From Persicaria tinctoria (Eukaryota; Streptophyta; Magnoliopsida; Caryophyllales; Polygonaceae), in contig JBANSL010000009.1 of the NCBI GenBank assembly GCA_037127255.1, positions 988,001 to 1,052,000 on the forward strand: DNA of 64,000 bases, written 5' to 3'. The first letter of the stretch is position 1; each line of letters starts with the position of its first letter. Made by a program: the position numbers and the translations under genes. The notes beneath the pieces are model-generated. The model was not told where the DNA came from and searched no databases. It was given only the letters and a program-made list of their open reading frames with translations. This document shows positions 51,661 to 63,978 of the stretch, piece by piece.

Positions 51661-52555
51661 CCTGTTCTATATATTATTATGTCCGAATATTATTTAATAT
51701 TATATACTTCCATTATATTATATGCCTAACTAACCTTTCAGGAAGTATTATTCGAATTACTTCTTTCCTTATTATGCATTTTGAGGAGATCCAAGTTGGA
51801 GAGATCATGTCTTCGAAGTGTCCAAAAATAGAAGATCCTTGGGCGCGCCATGATCCAAACTAGCCGTTGTTGAAGATACTTAGGCGCCATGTTGCTTCTA
51901 TATAAAGGAAAGGAAGAAGAAGACAGAAAACACGGTTGAACACAAGCTTTCATTCATTCAAGCGAGATCTGTTTTCCAAGTGCACTCTCTGCTAGCGCTC
52001 AAGAGTTTGTTATTTCATTTCAAAGCCTTTGAGAGTTACACTATGAGCTTATAGGATATATTCATTGATAGTGTTATACTTGAGAGTTTGTAACTCGAGA
52101 AGTAAGCACTAGGCTATTGATTTGTGAGAGTAAGAGGATTGTACTAGATAGTTGAGAGAGGTGGGGCTCTTCTAGATTGGCCTAGGACTCCAAGGGAACG
52201 TGAGTTGACTAGATTGCAATTGTATAGGAGAGAGGCTTCTCGGTGAGCTATTAGGATCCTAAGCTTTACGAATCAATAAAGCCTTTTGAATCCTAGGGTT
52301 GTGGAAGAACCCTAGGCAGGGACGTAGGCCAAGTTCGTTGCGTCCTTTATTTACTGCTTTGCCTTATTTCCGCACTTGGTTCGAATTGTTTAACTTTGTG
52401 ATTCAGGTTTTCAGAGAAAAGACTAAGTCTAAATATCAAAGGGTTTTGCACGAGCTTCAAAAGTCTTGAGACTATCTGCGAAAAACCGGCATACTCTATT
52501 CAACCCCCTTCTAGAGTATCTTTACATTACTTTGTTTTACATTATCGAACCTTCA
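51661..52555 (+). repeat. 5' LTR of SIRE-like copia element J (start uncertain)
   Basis: Ends ACCTTCA just before an initiator-Met primer site. TATA box TATATAAA at 51899-51906. The start could be TGTTCTATATATTATT (51661) or TGAGGAGATCC (51780); no second LTR is in the window to decide. Confidence 0.65.
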
Positions 52556-52557
52556 AT

Positions 52558-52569
52558 TGGTATCAGAGC
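52558..52569 (+). promoter_or_regulatory. Primer-binding site, initiator-Met type, element J
   Basis: TGGTATCAGAGC two bases after the LTR end. Confidence 0.9.
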
Positions 52570-52613
52570 TTTACTCACTGCTTTTGATCTAACAATCTTG
52601 TGAGTTTTCGATC

Positions 52614-53675
52614 ATGTCTAGTGAAGCAAGCGGAGGATTTGCACAGGGAAGGTCCACGAGCAGACCACCACTCTTTGTAGGAAACAACTTTGTCCACTGG
52701 AGATCCTTGATTAAGATGTTCATTATAGATCAAGATCTGGAACTTTGGAACATTATAGAGAATTGTCCGAAAATTCCAGAGAAAGACGGACCAAATGGAA
52801 CCAAAGTTGCAAAGACTGAGGCTGAATACATCCAAGCGGATCTTTGAACTCGTCTCCAAAAACTACAGGGCTATTAACTTACTTTATTGTGGTCTTAGCA
52901 CTGATGAGTTTAACCGTATTTCATCTTGTAGGCCAGCTAAAGAGATTTTGGACAAGCTGGTTGTCACCTACGAAGGAACTAGCCAGGTGAAGGACACCAA
53001 GATCAGTATCTTCCTTCGAAAGTATGAACTCTTCAAAATGAAGCCTGATGAGTCTATCAAGGCCATGTTCACACGGTTAACGGAAATCACCAACAACCTT
53101 GACTCTCTCGGCAAGAGCTTTAAGAACGTTGAGAAAGTGAGGAAGATATTGAGGTGTCTCCCAAAAGACAATTAGGGCCCTAAAGTGACAGCCATAGAGG
53201 AAGCCCAAGATCTCACCACTTTACCCCTTGATGACTTGCTTGGGAAGTTGATCACACATGAGATGATTCTCAATGAAGACGATGGAGAAATCCCAACAAG
53301 CACTAAGAACTTGGCGCTCAAGTCTAAGAAGGATGAGCACAAAGATGTGTTTGATTCTCAAGATGAGGATGATCCCTTTGATCTCATTACAAGGAGTCTT
53401 TCTCGAATCCTCAAGATGAAGAAGCAATTCAACAACAAAGATGGATCAGAGTCTTCTAAATTTCGAGGTAAGTCTCAATATAACAAATATGGCAAGAAGA
53501 CTAAACCTTTGTCTTGTTTTGAATGTGGTGAAACAGACCATCTAGTGAAAGATTGCCCTCAAAAGACGAAGAGCCAGTTCAAGAAAGGCGATAGATGGAA
53601 AAAGAAAGCCATGGTGGCAACTTGGAGCGATTCTGACTCTGACTCCGATGATGAGAAGGCCAATGTTTGTCTTAT
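52614..53675 (+). pseudogene. gag: SIRE-like copia gag, first part, element J
   Basis: ATG 52614 (MSSEASGGFAQGRSTSRPPLF). Gag core: FVHWRSLIKMFIIDQDLELW, KEILDKLVVTYEGTSQVKD, FLRKYELFKMKPDESIKAMF. A frameshift near 52845 and TAG at 53173-53175 break it. The last part is open and carries a CCHC knuckle (CFECGETDHLVKDC) and an acidic DSDSDSDDEKANVCLI tail. It is split at 53675 by a solo LTR and continues at 55813. Confidence 0.9.
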
Positions 53676-55812
53676 TGTTGTTAGGAGGAAATCAAGTAGG
53701 AAATATAATAAAATAAATCAAACCAGATTTAGGCCCACGCAAATGAATACAAGACTTCTCCAATGCAGTAAGAGAAAGTCAGGATCGAATCCACGAAGAA
53801 GCACGTCAGCAGTTTTTAGGTAGCTATAAATCTCACAGACAAAGCAGCAAAAAGATAGAAATACAGAAACAAAGGTAGAAACAGAAATAAAATAGAAAAA
53901 GAATAAACAAAAGCAAAGATCAAAATGAAGGCAGAAAAGACAAATCAAAGCAGAAAATAAAACAAAGCAACAGGCGTACTCGATCTCGACAAGTGGACAC
54001 TCGAGATCGACAAACAGCAGTGAAGAAAACTGAGAAATCGACAACAGAAGAAACTGAGAAATCGACAACAGAAGAAAACTCAACTCGACCTAGACTAGTT
54101 CTACTCGATATCGAGTACAGGCTACTCGAGATTGACAAGTTTCTCCTCTATCTCGACTAGAACACAGAAAACTTAAATTGCAAAATTCGAACCCAAAAAA
54201 ACTAAGATTTCCGATGAAATAAATTCAATATATAAAAGACTTCCAAAGTCAGGGTATCAACACCACAACGATAACCATGCAAAGTAACACATAAAGGCAT
54301 AAAAGATCATGCTTTCCATCAAACAACTTTCGTTATTAACAAATAGGCATATAGAGGCTTTCGCATAAACCCTAATTGTTACTAACCCTTTTCACATAAT
54401 TAATCCAAGTTGCATTAAGATCACTTTCGCTTCAATAACACGAACAAGGATCACCTTCAACTCTCGCAAAAGAATCATGCTTATAGGGATAGAAGACGAA
54501 TCGCATAAAAGGATCTGACCTTTAACGCATCACCTCACATGGCCACCGTTGGGCTCACCCCAGCCCCAGAAGTGGGTGGACTACTCACGCCTCATCGCAA
54601 TAGCAGACATTGATGTATAAAAATAAACTTGCATTAAACTATATTCAAAGCCTTTACAATCCCGGCAATCAACTTTCGCTGAATGCCAAAACCCTAAAAA
54701 CTTTAGAACTCCTAAAACTGTATCTGTGAACTACTTGTCTCGGACTGAAATTGAATGAATGATTGAATCAGCCCCATGGGCTTTATTTATAGGGTTCTAT
54801 TCCTTGCTATTCAAAGATAGAATCTTCTATCTATATCTAAAATTATATCTAAAATGCTTAATGATAAATAAAAGCAATAAAGGAATTAAATCTTTAAAGG
54901 AAAACTATATCTAAACTAGGTAATGTGTCTTTATGTTGATAGATCTCCCTTCCATAGATAGACTTGATCAAATTTCGATAGAATCTTCGGCCTTCTCGAC
55001 TTCCTTCGTGCCCAAGTAACTCCAAGTCAACAAGGATTGCTCACGGCGACGCGTTTCCAGAAGCTGGCCTACTCGATCTTGACAAGGGCTCGTCGATCTC
55101 GAGTAGGATTCATCGTCGATTGGACTTCTCGGGTTACTCTACTCGACAGGCTCGAATCTGGGCTCCTGGGCGTCGTCGATCTCGACTAGGGCTCCTCGAG
55201 ATCGACTAGGGTTGTGGTCGAAGACGGCTCGGACTGATGTTGTCGAGGACTCCTCCTTGGCATGGACTCGGACTGGAGCAGGGTGGCTCGTCGATCTCGA
55301 CAAGGTCTCCTCGAGATCGAGTAGAGATGTGCTCGACGTCTTCGTCTTCGGCTTCTCGATTAGCTCCTCTTCTCGACTCCGGGTGTGGCGCTGAGGTGTC
55401 GTTGATCTCGACTAGGTCTTGTCGAGATCGAGTTGGCTTCCGGGAGTCGGGTTGGTCTGGCTCAGCTTTCTCGACCAGGCTTTGTCGACCAAGGTTGCTC
55501 GGACTCTCTACTCGAGATCGAGTAGAGTGTACTCGACATAGAGTAGCTCTGGCTTGAGCTTGGTTTGCCCTGGTTCTGTACTCTCGGATTCTGGACTTCT
55601 GTAGTTGCTTTCCGAGCTTTTCTGACCTTCCTTAGAGTTGCTGTAAAATGCCTCGAATTCTGTGAATAAAACAGAAACTGGTGTAGACTCCATAATTTTA
55701 CAAATAAACATAAGCTACATAGATTCTGCACTATCTTAGCCCAAATGAATGAAATGTATGCAGAAATCGACATAAAAGTTACTGTAAAACATGACAGATT
55801 CAGCTCACAACA
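53676..55812 (-). mobile_element. B-family solo LTR (2137 bp) in element J gag
   Basis: Minus-strand LTR, from TGTTGTGAGCTGAATCTGTC (ending at 55812) to its CAACA end at 53676. Flanked by CTTAT (53671-53675 and 55813-55817). No internal region, so a complete solo LTR; it defines the full B LTR length. TATA (as TATTTATA) at 54784-54791. TCGA arrays at 53970-54160 and 55065-55545. Confidence 0.95.
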
Positions 55813-56197
55813 CTTATGGCCTCAGAAGATGAATCCCACGATGAAAAGCTTGAAGCTACTGTAAGAGAACTTATGGCAAGTCCAAAAGAGGTATTATCGG
55901 AATTCCTTTCCAATATGATTGCCAATGAAGAGAAACTTATTGCCCAGACTAACACTCTTATCAAGAAAACCGTGGACCAGGAAAGAACTATTGAGGAACT
56001 GTTTAGGCGGGTCAAAAGTCTTCAAACTTCTTATTCAGGTCTTGACAATAAAGTCAAGACTCTTGACTCAGAGAAATCTGAACTCAAGCAAGATCTCTCG
56101 TCTCTTAGAAGTGAACATCATGACTTAGAGAACGAGAAGATCTCCCTGAATAATAAGATTCAAGACCAACAGACAGCCCTCATAAGTTTTACCAAGT
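55813..56197 (+). pseudogene. gag: SIRE-like gag, coiled-coil part, element J
   Basis: Continues the acidic Gag region (MASEDESHDEKLEATVRELM) in frame with the part left of the solo LTR. Then a long coiled coil (LDNKVKTLDSEKSELKQDLS and on), typical of SIRE Gag C-termini. Interrupted at 56197 by a second solo LTR. Confidence 0.88.
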
Positions 56198-57392
56198 TGA
56201 TAGAGTCTATTTTAGTCATGTTTTAAGTAGAGTTTTTGCATATTAATTTAGAGTATATTTACATGTTTGATAGCATATTTGATATTATTTGCTATTCGGA
56301 GTCTACACTAGTGTTTTTATATATTTCAGGCATTTTTGGGCTGGATCGTATGCATTCGGAGATTGATCGTAATTTATGGGATTATTTCGCAAATTGGAAA
56401 GTAGTGGCCCGTGGCCGGCTTGAATCAATACATGAATTGGAAGGCGGCACCGATGCACTCAGCAAGGCTTCGTTATATATTTTATTAGATATAGATTAGT
56501 TAGGTAGAAATAGATATTTATTATATATTTACATTAGGATAAAATTATACTCCGTAGACTATATATATTTGCATTCATACGAACGTGAGGGGAGGCCGAA
56601 CTAACAGTGACCACGACCGACTTTGATTCCTCCTAAACCCTAACTATGTTTTGTCTTATTTTTATGGAGATCTAAACTCTCCCGTTTCGTCTGCGATTTG
56701 AAGATTTGTTTGGATTAATTGTGAGTTTCTGAATCTTGTTCCTTAATTCCTATATTTGAATGTTTCGACTTCTTTGTGCTTGATTGTCTATTGTTTTATT
56801 CTTTCTAGCTCGCGCAACTAGTTAGAATCAATTCAATTGCTAGGGTTTTGTAGATTCCTGGTTATGAACCTTAACCCAAGTGGCAAACTTGTTCCTTTAG
56901 GGCTGGTTGAACTAATTGAATGGGTAGGAAGTTGGATGTGTTGTTAAATCCCTCTTTAGGAACTGCAAATACCTTGGTTAATCTCTGAACTTAAAGCTAT
57001 CAATTGGGTTAAATCCTTCTTTAGGGACTGTTCGATTGATAAGGGTTTCTAGGATTGGTTGGACTAGTAACTATATTAGGTCGGGACAAGGGCATTCATA
57101 GGAAACCTAAAAGGACAAGAGGAAGTTACAATATCAATTCAACCAACTAAAGTGGATAATTGTAGGTGAAACTATTTTATTAATTGTTATCTCCTTCAAT
57201 TTTTTTATAGTTTATTTTATTTTCTTTCTTATTGTCACCGCTAAAACCCCCCGTTTGATACTAATTGGTAAATAAACTTAACTTAGGAATAACTTGATTC
57301 TCCGTGGGATCGACTCGTGCTTACCACACTATATTAGTTAGGTAGGTTCGAATTATTTTGATACGGTTAACGCGACTAAAAACCGTTCATCA
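56198..57392 (+). mobile_element. E-related solo LTR (1195 bp) in element J gag
   Basis: TGATAGAGTCTATTTTAGTC to CCGTTCATCA, flanked by CAAGT (56193-56197 and 57393-57397). Related to E LTRs (shared CTACACTAGTGTTTTTATAT and GGGATCGACTCGTGCTTACC) but clearly diverged. No interior. Confidence 0.93.
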
Positions 57393-57397
57393 CAAGT

Positions 57398-58446
57398 CCA
57401 AGGGCACTATTGATAGGATGTTGGGTGAGCAACAAAGTTCTCTAAACAGAAGTCGTATTGGTTACAACCCGAGGTTTTTAAAGAAGAAACATATTACCAC
57501 TTTTGTGAAGGCAAAAGGAAGCAGAACCTCTCCTATATGTCACCACTGTGCGAGAAAGGGACATGTAAGGGAGACCTGCCCCTATAGAAGAAAGGATCCT
57601 TATATTATTCGCAATACATTTCCTATTCACTTGAGAAAAGAACGGATAATGCAAGTTTGGGTCCCCAAAGGCACTATTTTACCAAATATGGTTTATCCCA
57701 ATAAAGGATCTAAATTTGCTCACTGGTCTAGCCACAAAGGTTAATGGTTGTTTTGCAGGAGATCACCAAGGTGAAGGAGCACAAATGGATTATCGATAGT
57801 GGATGCTCGAGACATATGAGTGGGAAGAGTTCTCTCTTTCATGATCTAAATGAGCAATCCACTGGAACAATCACTCTTCGTGACAAAGGAAAGTGTGACA
57901 TCGTTGGTATTGGTAGTGTTGGGAGTGATTCCAAGTTTCCAACCATAGTATTAAAAAATGTTTAACTTGTTAATGGTTTGAAGTATAATTTTCTTAGTAT
58001 TTCTCAACTATGTGATTATGGTAATGATGTTGGATTTAACAAGAAAAGATGTTTAGTGCGCAGAGAAGATACAGGTGAAATAGTTCTAATTATCTATCGT
58101 TATAACAACATCAATGTCGTGAATGCTGAGCAAGTGGCACAAGGAAGCTTAACATGTCTAAAGGCTTTGACGGACGATCCTAAGCTCTGGCACAAGAGAC
58201 TTGGTCATGTGAGTCCACATACACTAGAGAAGCTTGTGTCCAAAGGGCTTGTAAGAGGGATACCTGAGATGGACTTCAAAGGTATTGAGATGTGCAAAGA
58301 ATGCACACGAGTTAAACAAACAAAACACGTAGCTCTTTCAAACCCAAAAAGGTTGTAAGTACTTCTAGACCCCTTGAACTTTTACATATGGATTTATGTT
58401 GTCTTATGCGAGTCAAATCTCCCAATGGTAAAAAGTACATGCTTGT
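57398..58446 (+). pseudogene. SIRE-like gag end, protease and pre-integrase region, element J
   Basis: Gag resumes (SKGTIDRMLGEQQSSLNRSR) with a second CCHC knuckle (CHHCARKGHVRETC) and stops at 57742-57744. In another frame the protease follows (WIIDSGCSRHMSG, active-site DSG), then YNFLSISQLCDYGNDVGF and the integrase zinc-binding region (LWHKRLGHVSPHTLEKLV, CKECTRVKQTKH) to 58358. Frameshifts lie near 57750 and 58355. The start of the integrase core (PLELLHMDLCCLMR) is readable before another LTR cuts in at 58447. RT and RNase H are not in the window. Confidence 0.88.
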
Positions 58447-60361
58447 TGTCATGGGATTTCGGATCATCATACTCAAGTTCCGAGTTGGGCTAAAATGATC
58501 AGGTATGAGTATCACTTTTCGGGTCGGGTCCGCATGACCAGACTTTCTTCCTATTCCGTTGCACAAGTTCTTTTTCCGGGTTGGGCCGGATCCTTCTTTC
58601 TTCTAGGTGGGATCTTCTTTTACTTCTCTTTTTCATTGGGCTTTTTCCTTGTGTTGATGTTAATTGTTAATTGAGAGTATTTGGTATATGTGCGTATATT
58701 ATATGCTTAGTATTTACTAATGGTTAGTTGTTGTTAGTATTTATATATTATTTTGTTTTGAGATATGATACTTTGAAAATTTATGATATATTATAACATT
58801 ACTCTAAAAATGTCATTTTATGGAATATGTATTTTGGGTGATGTTCAAAATGTGTAAGTTGAGAATTTTGAATGGATTTAGTTATAAATTAGTTGATGTT
58901 TATTCTAGCCATTCATTGTTGATAAATTATTTAAAAAGAGATTTAGAGTTTTTGGAAATATCTCTTTTAAGGACTTGTGTTTGGAAAACCAAAATGCCAG
59001 AATTCTTTCTATAATATGATTTTGAGGTATTGGTTTAAGGTTTAAATGTTTAACGTCGGGGTTTTTTGTCTTGGTTTGATGATGTTGGTTTTGAGAAGGA
59101 TGTTTGGAAAATATGGTTGGTATGCTTTTATCGATGGGGTTGATTGGAAATAAATGATTTTGGTTGATGATTGATCGTATCAGAAGGGTTTTGGAAAATG
59201 GTTTTGCCATCGATTGGTTTTGATGATGTTGAGAACTTGGGTTTCGTGTGTATGAATGTTGGTCCGGTAGATTATGACAATGGCTTGATGATAGGTATGT
59301 ATTGATTTTGGATTGCTTTAAACTTGCATTTGGGCCTTGTTTGTGTTATGTTGTTGTTCTGCATCCTCAGTTAAGTATCGTACGAGACTTACTCAGTCAC
59401 CTGGACCTCATGCCTGATGTGTCGTATGATATGTAGGTGTTTCATTTTAAAGCATGCCATGTAGTATCATGCTAGGATTGCATTGAACTGAGCAAGTGGT
59501 TACTATATGTGTTTGAATACATAACGGCTGTTATCTGTGATAGTCCTAGAGTCTTTGCTAGGGTTATAGGGTAGCCTAGTCTCATCGGGCGCCCTGAGTC
59601 AATCGAGTTGATATGAGAATGATTTGATAGCCCAACAACATCGGGCGAGCTTGATTTGCGTTACACTATTCTTGATGATGATGATGATGATGAGCATGCT
59701 TTGATTCCGTAGTGTGTGCACCACCACGATGAAATGGGTATTGTGTTGGCCAAGTCGACTCATGAAAAAGGGGGTGGAGTAGGAGAGGGATATGCCACTT
59801 GGCATTGTCTTGGACCCTTTACAGTTTTTTCTGCATATTATCATATTTCTCAAGCATGCTTATGTGATTTAAATCTTGTACTGCATTAGTCATCCTTTAT
59901 TTAGGTATAGGCATGTTATGTGGCCTCAGCGCGGTCAGAGGAACCGTAGGTGATTACTGGGCCTGACATCATGGATAGTGTTAGGTACCTATCCTTACAT
60001 GTTTCTTGCTTATGTGGTGGGGAATCCCTTTGGCGAATCGAAGAACCTAGCTAACCATCTAACTCGGTATAAATGGAAATATTTCGCTTAAGTTTTTGTT
60101 TTGACCCGGCTCTGACGTGGCGCTTTGTATCTTATCTTTGCTTCCACTTTACTTTTGTTTGAATTGAATTTCACGACAAAGTCTTAGGACAGGTTCAGGG
60201 TACCCAACTACCCTTCGAGATTTTGATGGTTTGAAATCCCTCTTTCAACTAATCTTAACAAATGAGTTTGAAACCTCGACCTATACCTAGATTGCAAGAT
60301 CCGATTAATGGGTTTCATCCCTTGAAACGTAACCCGGAAATTATAATTCTGGGTGGTTACA
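58447..60361 (+). repeat. 5' LTR of element K (1915 bp), inserted in J integrase
   Basis: TGTCATGGGATTTCGG to GGGTGGTTACA, directly followed by an initiator-Met primer site. Noncoding, with an ATG trinucleotide run (59670-59692). The layout resembles chromovirus LTRs, which also use initiator Met. The matching 3' LTR is not visible. Likely target sequence CTTGT (58442-58446). Confidence 0.7.
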
Positions 60362-60365
60362 ATGA

Positions 60366-60377
60366 TGGTATCAGAGC
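60366..60377 (+). promoter_or_regulatory. Primer-binding site, initiator-Met type, element K
   Basis: TGGTATCAGAGC five bases after the LTR end. Confidence 0.88.
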
Positions 60378-60950
60378 TCAGGTTGTGCGGCAGTACACAA
60401 GGGTCGAGTGTATATTTTGAAAACCGCTCATGAATTTCAAAGGTTCTGAAGGTATTTGAAAAGGGAATAATGAACTTAATATGCCTAACTCAATTGGACT
60501 AAGTATGAACTTGGCATATTATACAAGATGGAAGCCAACTAAAGAGGGATCGAGTGGGTTGAAAGGCGTTAGACCATCCCTATTGGATGTAGTTGGGAAT
60601 GTGTAGGTGAAATATTAGCTTGTTCTTTACAGGCGGGTCTGAAAGATTGCAAGGAGATCATTATGAGTGTCATTAACTGATTCTATGTTGAGTGCTTGCT
60701 ATGCTAGAGATCTTATTTGGATGCCCTAACAATGAAATGCTATTGACTTGTCTGTGCAAACGGGATAGCGAGAGTACCCTTATTTCTATATGGTCAAGCC
60801 CAGCTTGTGTGGAACAACCTCTTCCTCTATGTTAAACCTTTTCGATTGTATCGAATCTTTCTCCTGGATGTCAATGTCTTTCACGGGAAATCAGGTTCGT
60901 AAACATATTGTGTCGGAAAATCATGTATGGATATGAAGGTTACAATGGAG
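60378..60950. other. Internal leader of element K, no gene seen
   Basis: No supportable ORF and no gag motif. It merges without a clear boundary into the minus-strand LTR of element I near 60950. Confidence 0.45.
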
Positions 60951-62083
60951 GAATCAGCCGTTCTAATATAGAAAACCCTAGGGCTGATTTTAATGAAAAT
61001 AATAAATATAATAGAAATTAACTTAAATCCCTAAAATACTAAAAATAACTTAAGTAAATAAGGTATCTAAAAATAGCAATAAAAAGAGTTCCAACACTTA
61101 AGAAATCCCGTCTAAAACAGTGACAGCCCAAAAAATGTGATTTTCGGCCAAGCTCTAGGTCGAATCTGGAAAAACCTTCAACAGCAAAGTTGTAGATCTC
61201 TTCGTCCTCGTTCCGACAAGGTATGACACGATCTAATCCGATTAATATTGAATCTGTACGACTCATTTTACTGAGACGTCGAAACGCTGTCAACTGTGCA
61301 TGAACGAACCCAAAAACGTCAAACTTCCACCTTTGGACCTTCTCCCATGGTGGAGCCTTCTTCTTCCTCTTTAGAATGACAACATTCTCACGAACTTGAA
61401 TCATAGGTCCATCCCCAAGTATGGGTGTGTCCGAAGGTGTCTTGGATGGTCCCACATCATGGTCACTGGGTGCTCGTCGATCTCGAGGTAGCCTAGTCGA
61501 GCTCGAGTAGAGTTGAGTCATCGACTAGACCTCCTCGGGTGGATCTCCTCGGCTTGGCTCGGACATGCCCTGGGTGGCTCGTCGATCTCGACTAGCTCTT
61601 GTCGCGATCGAGTAGAGTTCGTCTGGCTCCTCGTCCTCGGCTTCTCGGGTAGCTCTTCCTCGAGGACTCCGGGTATGGGCGCTGATCTTCGTCGATCTCG
61701 ACTAGGCTTTGTCGAGATCGAGTAGAGCCTGGAGCTCGGGTTGGCTGGCTTCTCGAGCGGCTGTGCTCGACCAAGCTGTGCTCGGACATGGTGGTCTATG
61801 TCGAGTAGGCCTGCTCGAGATCGAGTAGCCTTGATCTTCAGCTTGATTCCGCTGCTTTGACCTTGGACTTCTGTAGTTGTTTTCCAAGCTTTTCCGACCT
61901 TCTGTAGAATTGCTGTAAATGCCTCGATTTCTGCGATTTAAACAGAAACTGGTGTAGATTCCATAATTTTGGCAAATAAACACAAACTACATAGATTCTG
62001 TACTATCTTTGCCCAAATGCATGAAATGTATACAGAAATCGATATAAAAGTTACTGTAAAACATGGCAAATTCAGCCTACAAC
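60951..62083 (-). repeat. 3' LTR of minus-strand element I (mosaic B-family LTR)
   Basis: Starts at 62083 (TGTTGTAGGCTGAATTTGCC, minus strand) with B-type sequence and TCGA motifs to about 61460. It then continues in unrelated sequence that includes a 160-aa minus-strand ORF (61039-61521) made of LTR sequence plus motif array. The far end is not clear. The second half differs from B, C and D, so this LTR is a mosaic. Confidence 0.65.
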
Positions 62084-62120
62084 AAACACCCCATACTTAA
62101 GCTTGCTTGTCCTCAAGCAA
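62084..62120 (-). promoter_or_regulatory. 3' polypurine tract with hairpin, element I
   Basis: On the minus strand TTGCTTG-AGGA-CAAGCAA (62103-62120), then TTAAGTATGGGGTGTT against the LTR start. Confidence 0.8.
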
Positions 62121-62610
62121 TACTTTTATTTGTCATTCAGGGGAAGAATTCAAAAACTCTCAACATATTAGATTCATTCTTATATGTCCCTGCAATTAAT
62201 TACCATCCTCGAAAAGGTACTAGTGTCACAGATTCATGCATGTGTAATTATACAAAAGCAACATCTACTCACAAAAGGAGGGTTATGCATAAACAATATT
62301 TATATGTGACAAAACATTGATAATCAAGAAGACTTTAATTTAAGCTCATGAAGGAGTAGATTGGTAAAAGGCTAAAGGTGGTCAATTTTTGGCAATGTTG
62401 TGCTTTTGATCCGGGGAAATGGATTATTTCCAAATTGACTTTCATACCACATTCTTTCTCCATATGATTCATCATCTTTCATATTGCTTTTCTCGATAAT
62501 AATGCTTTTACCTCTCTGACCTCAGCACTGCCTTCTCGCGAGTCGCAAACATGGGTGTCATGAATGGCCCCGGATACTTAGTGCGTCGGACTCCTCACAA
62601 TGTGTCTCAT

Positions 62611-62670
62611 CTCTCCAAACTATTATCTCAGAGAGCAGGGTCAATCTACCTTTATCTCCTGAGGTGATTG
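62611..62670 (-). promoter_or_regulatory. Conserved hairpins H1 and H2, element I
   Basis: H2 62611-62635 and H1 62642-62670, identical in arms to B and C on the minus strand. The surrounding region 62121-63290 is the shared 3' noncoding region and has no gene. Confidence 0.65.
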
Positions 62671-63269
62671 GATTTCCTTTCACTCATTAAATTTTCCATA
62701 TAATTCAAACAATTTCCTTCCAAACTCCAAATAATGACAACACAAACACCATATAATAATCTCCATAATGTAACATCATTCTCAACATAATCCCCGGATA
62801 AGGTAAAGAATGGCAATATTTAGATCACGTGGAGCAATATATGAAATAAGGCATATTATGGCTTTTGTGATGCATAAGCATAGGTAAGGCTAGGAATTTC
62901 AACATATGAGCATTATATGGATATATAAAGTCCTCTATCCTCTTATCATGCAACATGTCAAAAGCAACTTCAAATTTTACCTCCTTTTATGGTTTTCAAG
63001 AAAATATGCACTTCATTGTAACTTCCCTTTACTAGGCAATTTCATGCTATATCTCTAATGAATCCAATTCTGCATCGTCGAGTTCAATATAAGCTTCCAT
63101 GACATTATTTCAAAATTTTCAATGGGGGTCATTTTTCAAAACTTTTGGAAAACATGCATGTAAGTACATAAGTCAATAATGCATTCCAAAATAGCCATGT
63201 AGCAATTCAAAGCAATAAATTCTAAATATGCACACAAAATGTCAAATAAAATCAAATATGCATAAAGTA

Positions 63270-63316
63270 AGCCCTTCCCCCACCCCATACTTAAAATTTA
63301 CAGTGTCCTCACTGTA
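63270..63316 (-). promoter_or_regulatory. Internal hairpin plus polypurine-like module, element I
   Basis: Minus strand TACAGTG-AGGA-CACTGTA (63299-63316), followed by TTTTAAGTATGGGGTGGGGG. Confidence 0.7.
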
Positions 63317-63483
63317 TAAAAACAAGGGTAAAGAAAGAAACTCACAAGACAGGTGTGCAGAGCTGCATATTTTCGAAAGGAAGCACCTCCTGGGCCGAGT
63401 ATGACTTGGTTCAAATGTCCTAAAAAGAAGTCTATGTACATGCTCTAGATTTTATAGTCGCTAGGCCGACTCTCTATTTATGC

Positions 63484-63978
63484 TCAAGGTGGCATCTGTA
63501 GGGCCCATGTAGCTTGGGCCTCAAATAGGACTCCATTCTTGTCCATCAGCTGTAATCCTCCAGAATGGATCTTGTTCACCACGAACGGTCCCATCCGCTT
63601 CTTGTTGAACTTGTTAGGAAACCAATGATCTTTTGACTTAGAGACATAGAGCTTGTCTCCAACTTCATACTCCTTAGGCTCATCATTGGAAATCCTGCAC
63701 AATCGCACATACCAAGGCAAACCTCTCCCATGTATAGATAAATCTTTAATGGAAATAGGAGAAGAAAGATCCATACCTTGGCTGACTTTCGCAGAGACGG
63801 AATCGGGGACCACTGTGTTTGGTCGATCTCGACTAGGGCTCCTCGAGATCGACGAGTCTGCTGGCTCTGGTGGTGGTCTGGTCGAGGAAGCAGGAGCTGG
63901 TGAAGACAGGGGCTGGTCGATATCGAGTAGGCTACTCGATATCGAGTAGGGTTCCGCTCCTGGTGGTGCTGGCTTCAT
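63484..63978 (-). CDS. Integrase C-terminal-like end of element I polyprotein (partial)
   Basis: The last 164 residues or more of the same fusion as in B: a Pro/Ser-rich spacer with TCGA-encoded peptides, then DLSIHGRGLPWYVRLC and the GPY/F-like domain (VGDKLYVSKS, MGPFVVNKIHSGG) ending MPP-stop. Almost identical to B across the last 100 residues and without lesions here. The frame extends toward the right edge, so the start shown is only the leftmost visible Met. Motifs here are mixed: GAGATC/GATCTC types at 63820-63860 and TCGATATCGA at 63918-63950. Two copies with the same unusual domain junction argue against a chance deletion in B. Confidence 0.8.
   Translation of the reverse strand: MKPAPPGAEPYSISSSLLDIDQPLSSPAPASSTRPPPEPADSSISRSPSRDRPNTVVPDSVSAKVSQGMDLSSPISIKDLSIHGRGLPWYVRLCRISNDEPKEYEVGDKLYVSKSKDHWFPNKFNKKRMGPFVVNKIHSGGLQLMDKNGVLFEAQATWALQMPP

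Noticed and set aside
21766..57397. Identical CAAGT target duplications of F and of the solo LTR at 56198
   Set aside because: Two elements of different families sharing a 5-mer is plausible by chance and is too little for a target-preference claim.
61039..61521. 160-aa minus-strand ORF in the element I LTR
   Set aside because: Made of LTR sequence plus TCGA-array translation; no recognised domain and no conservation seen.
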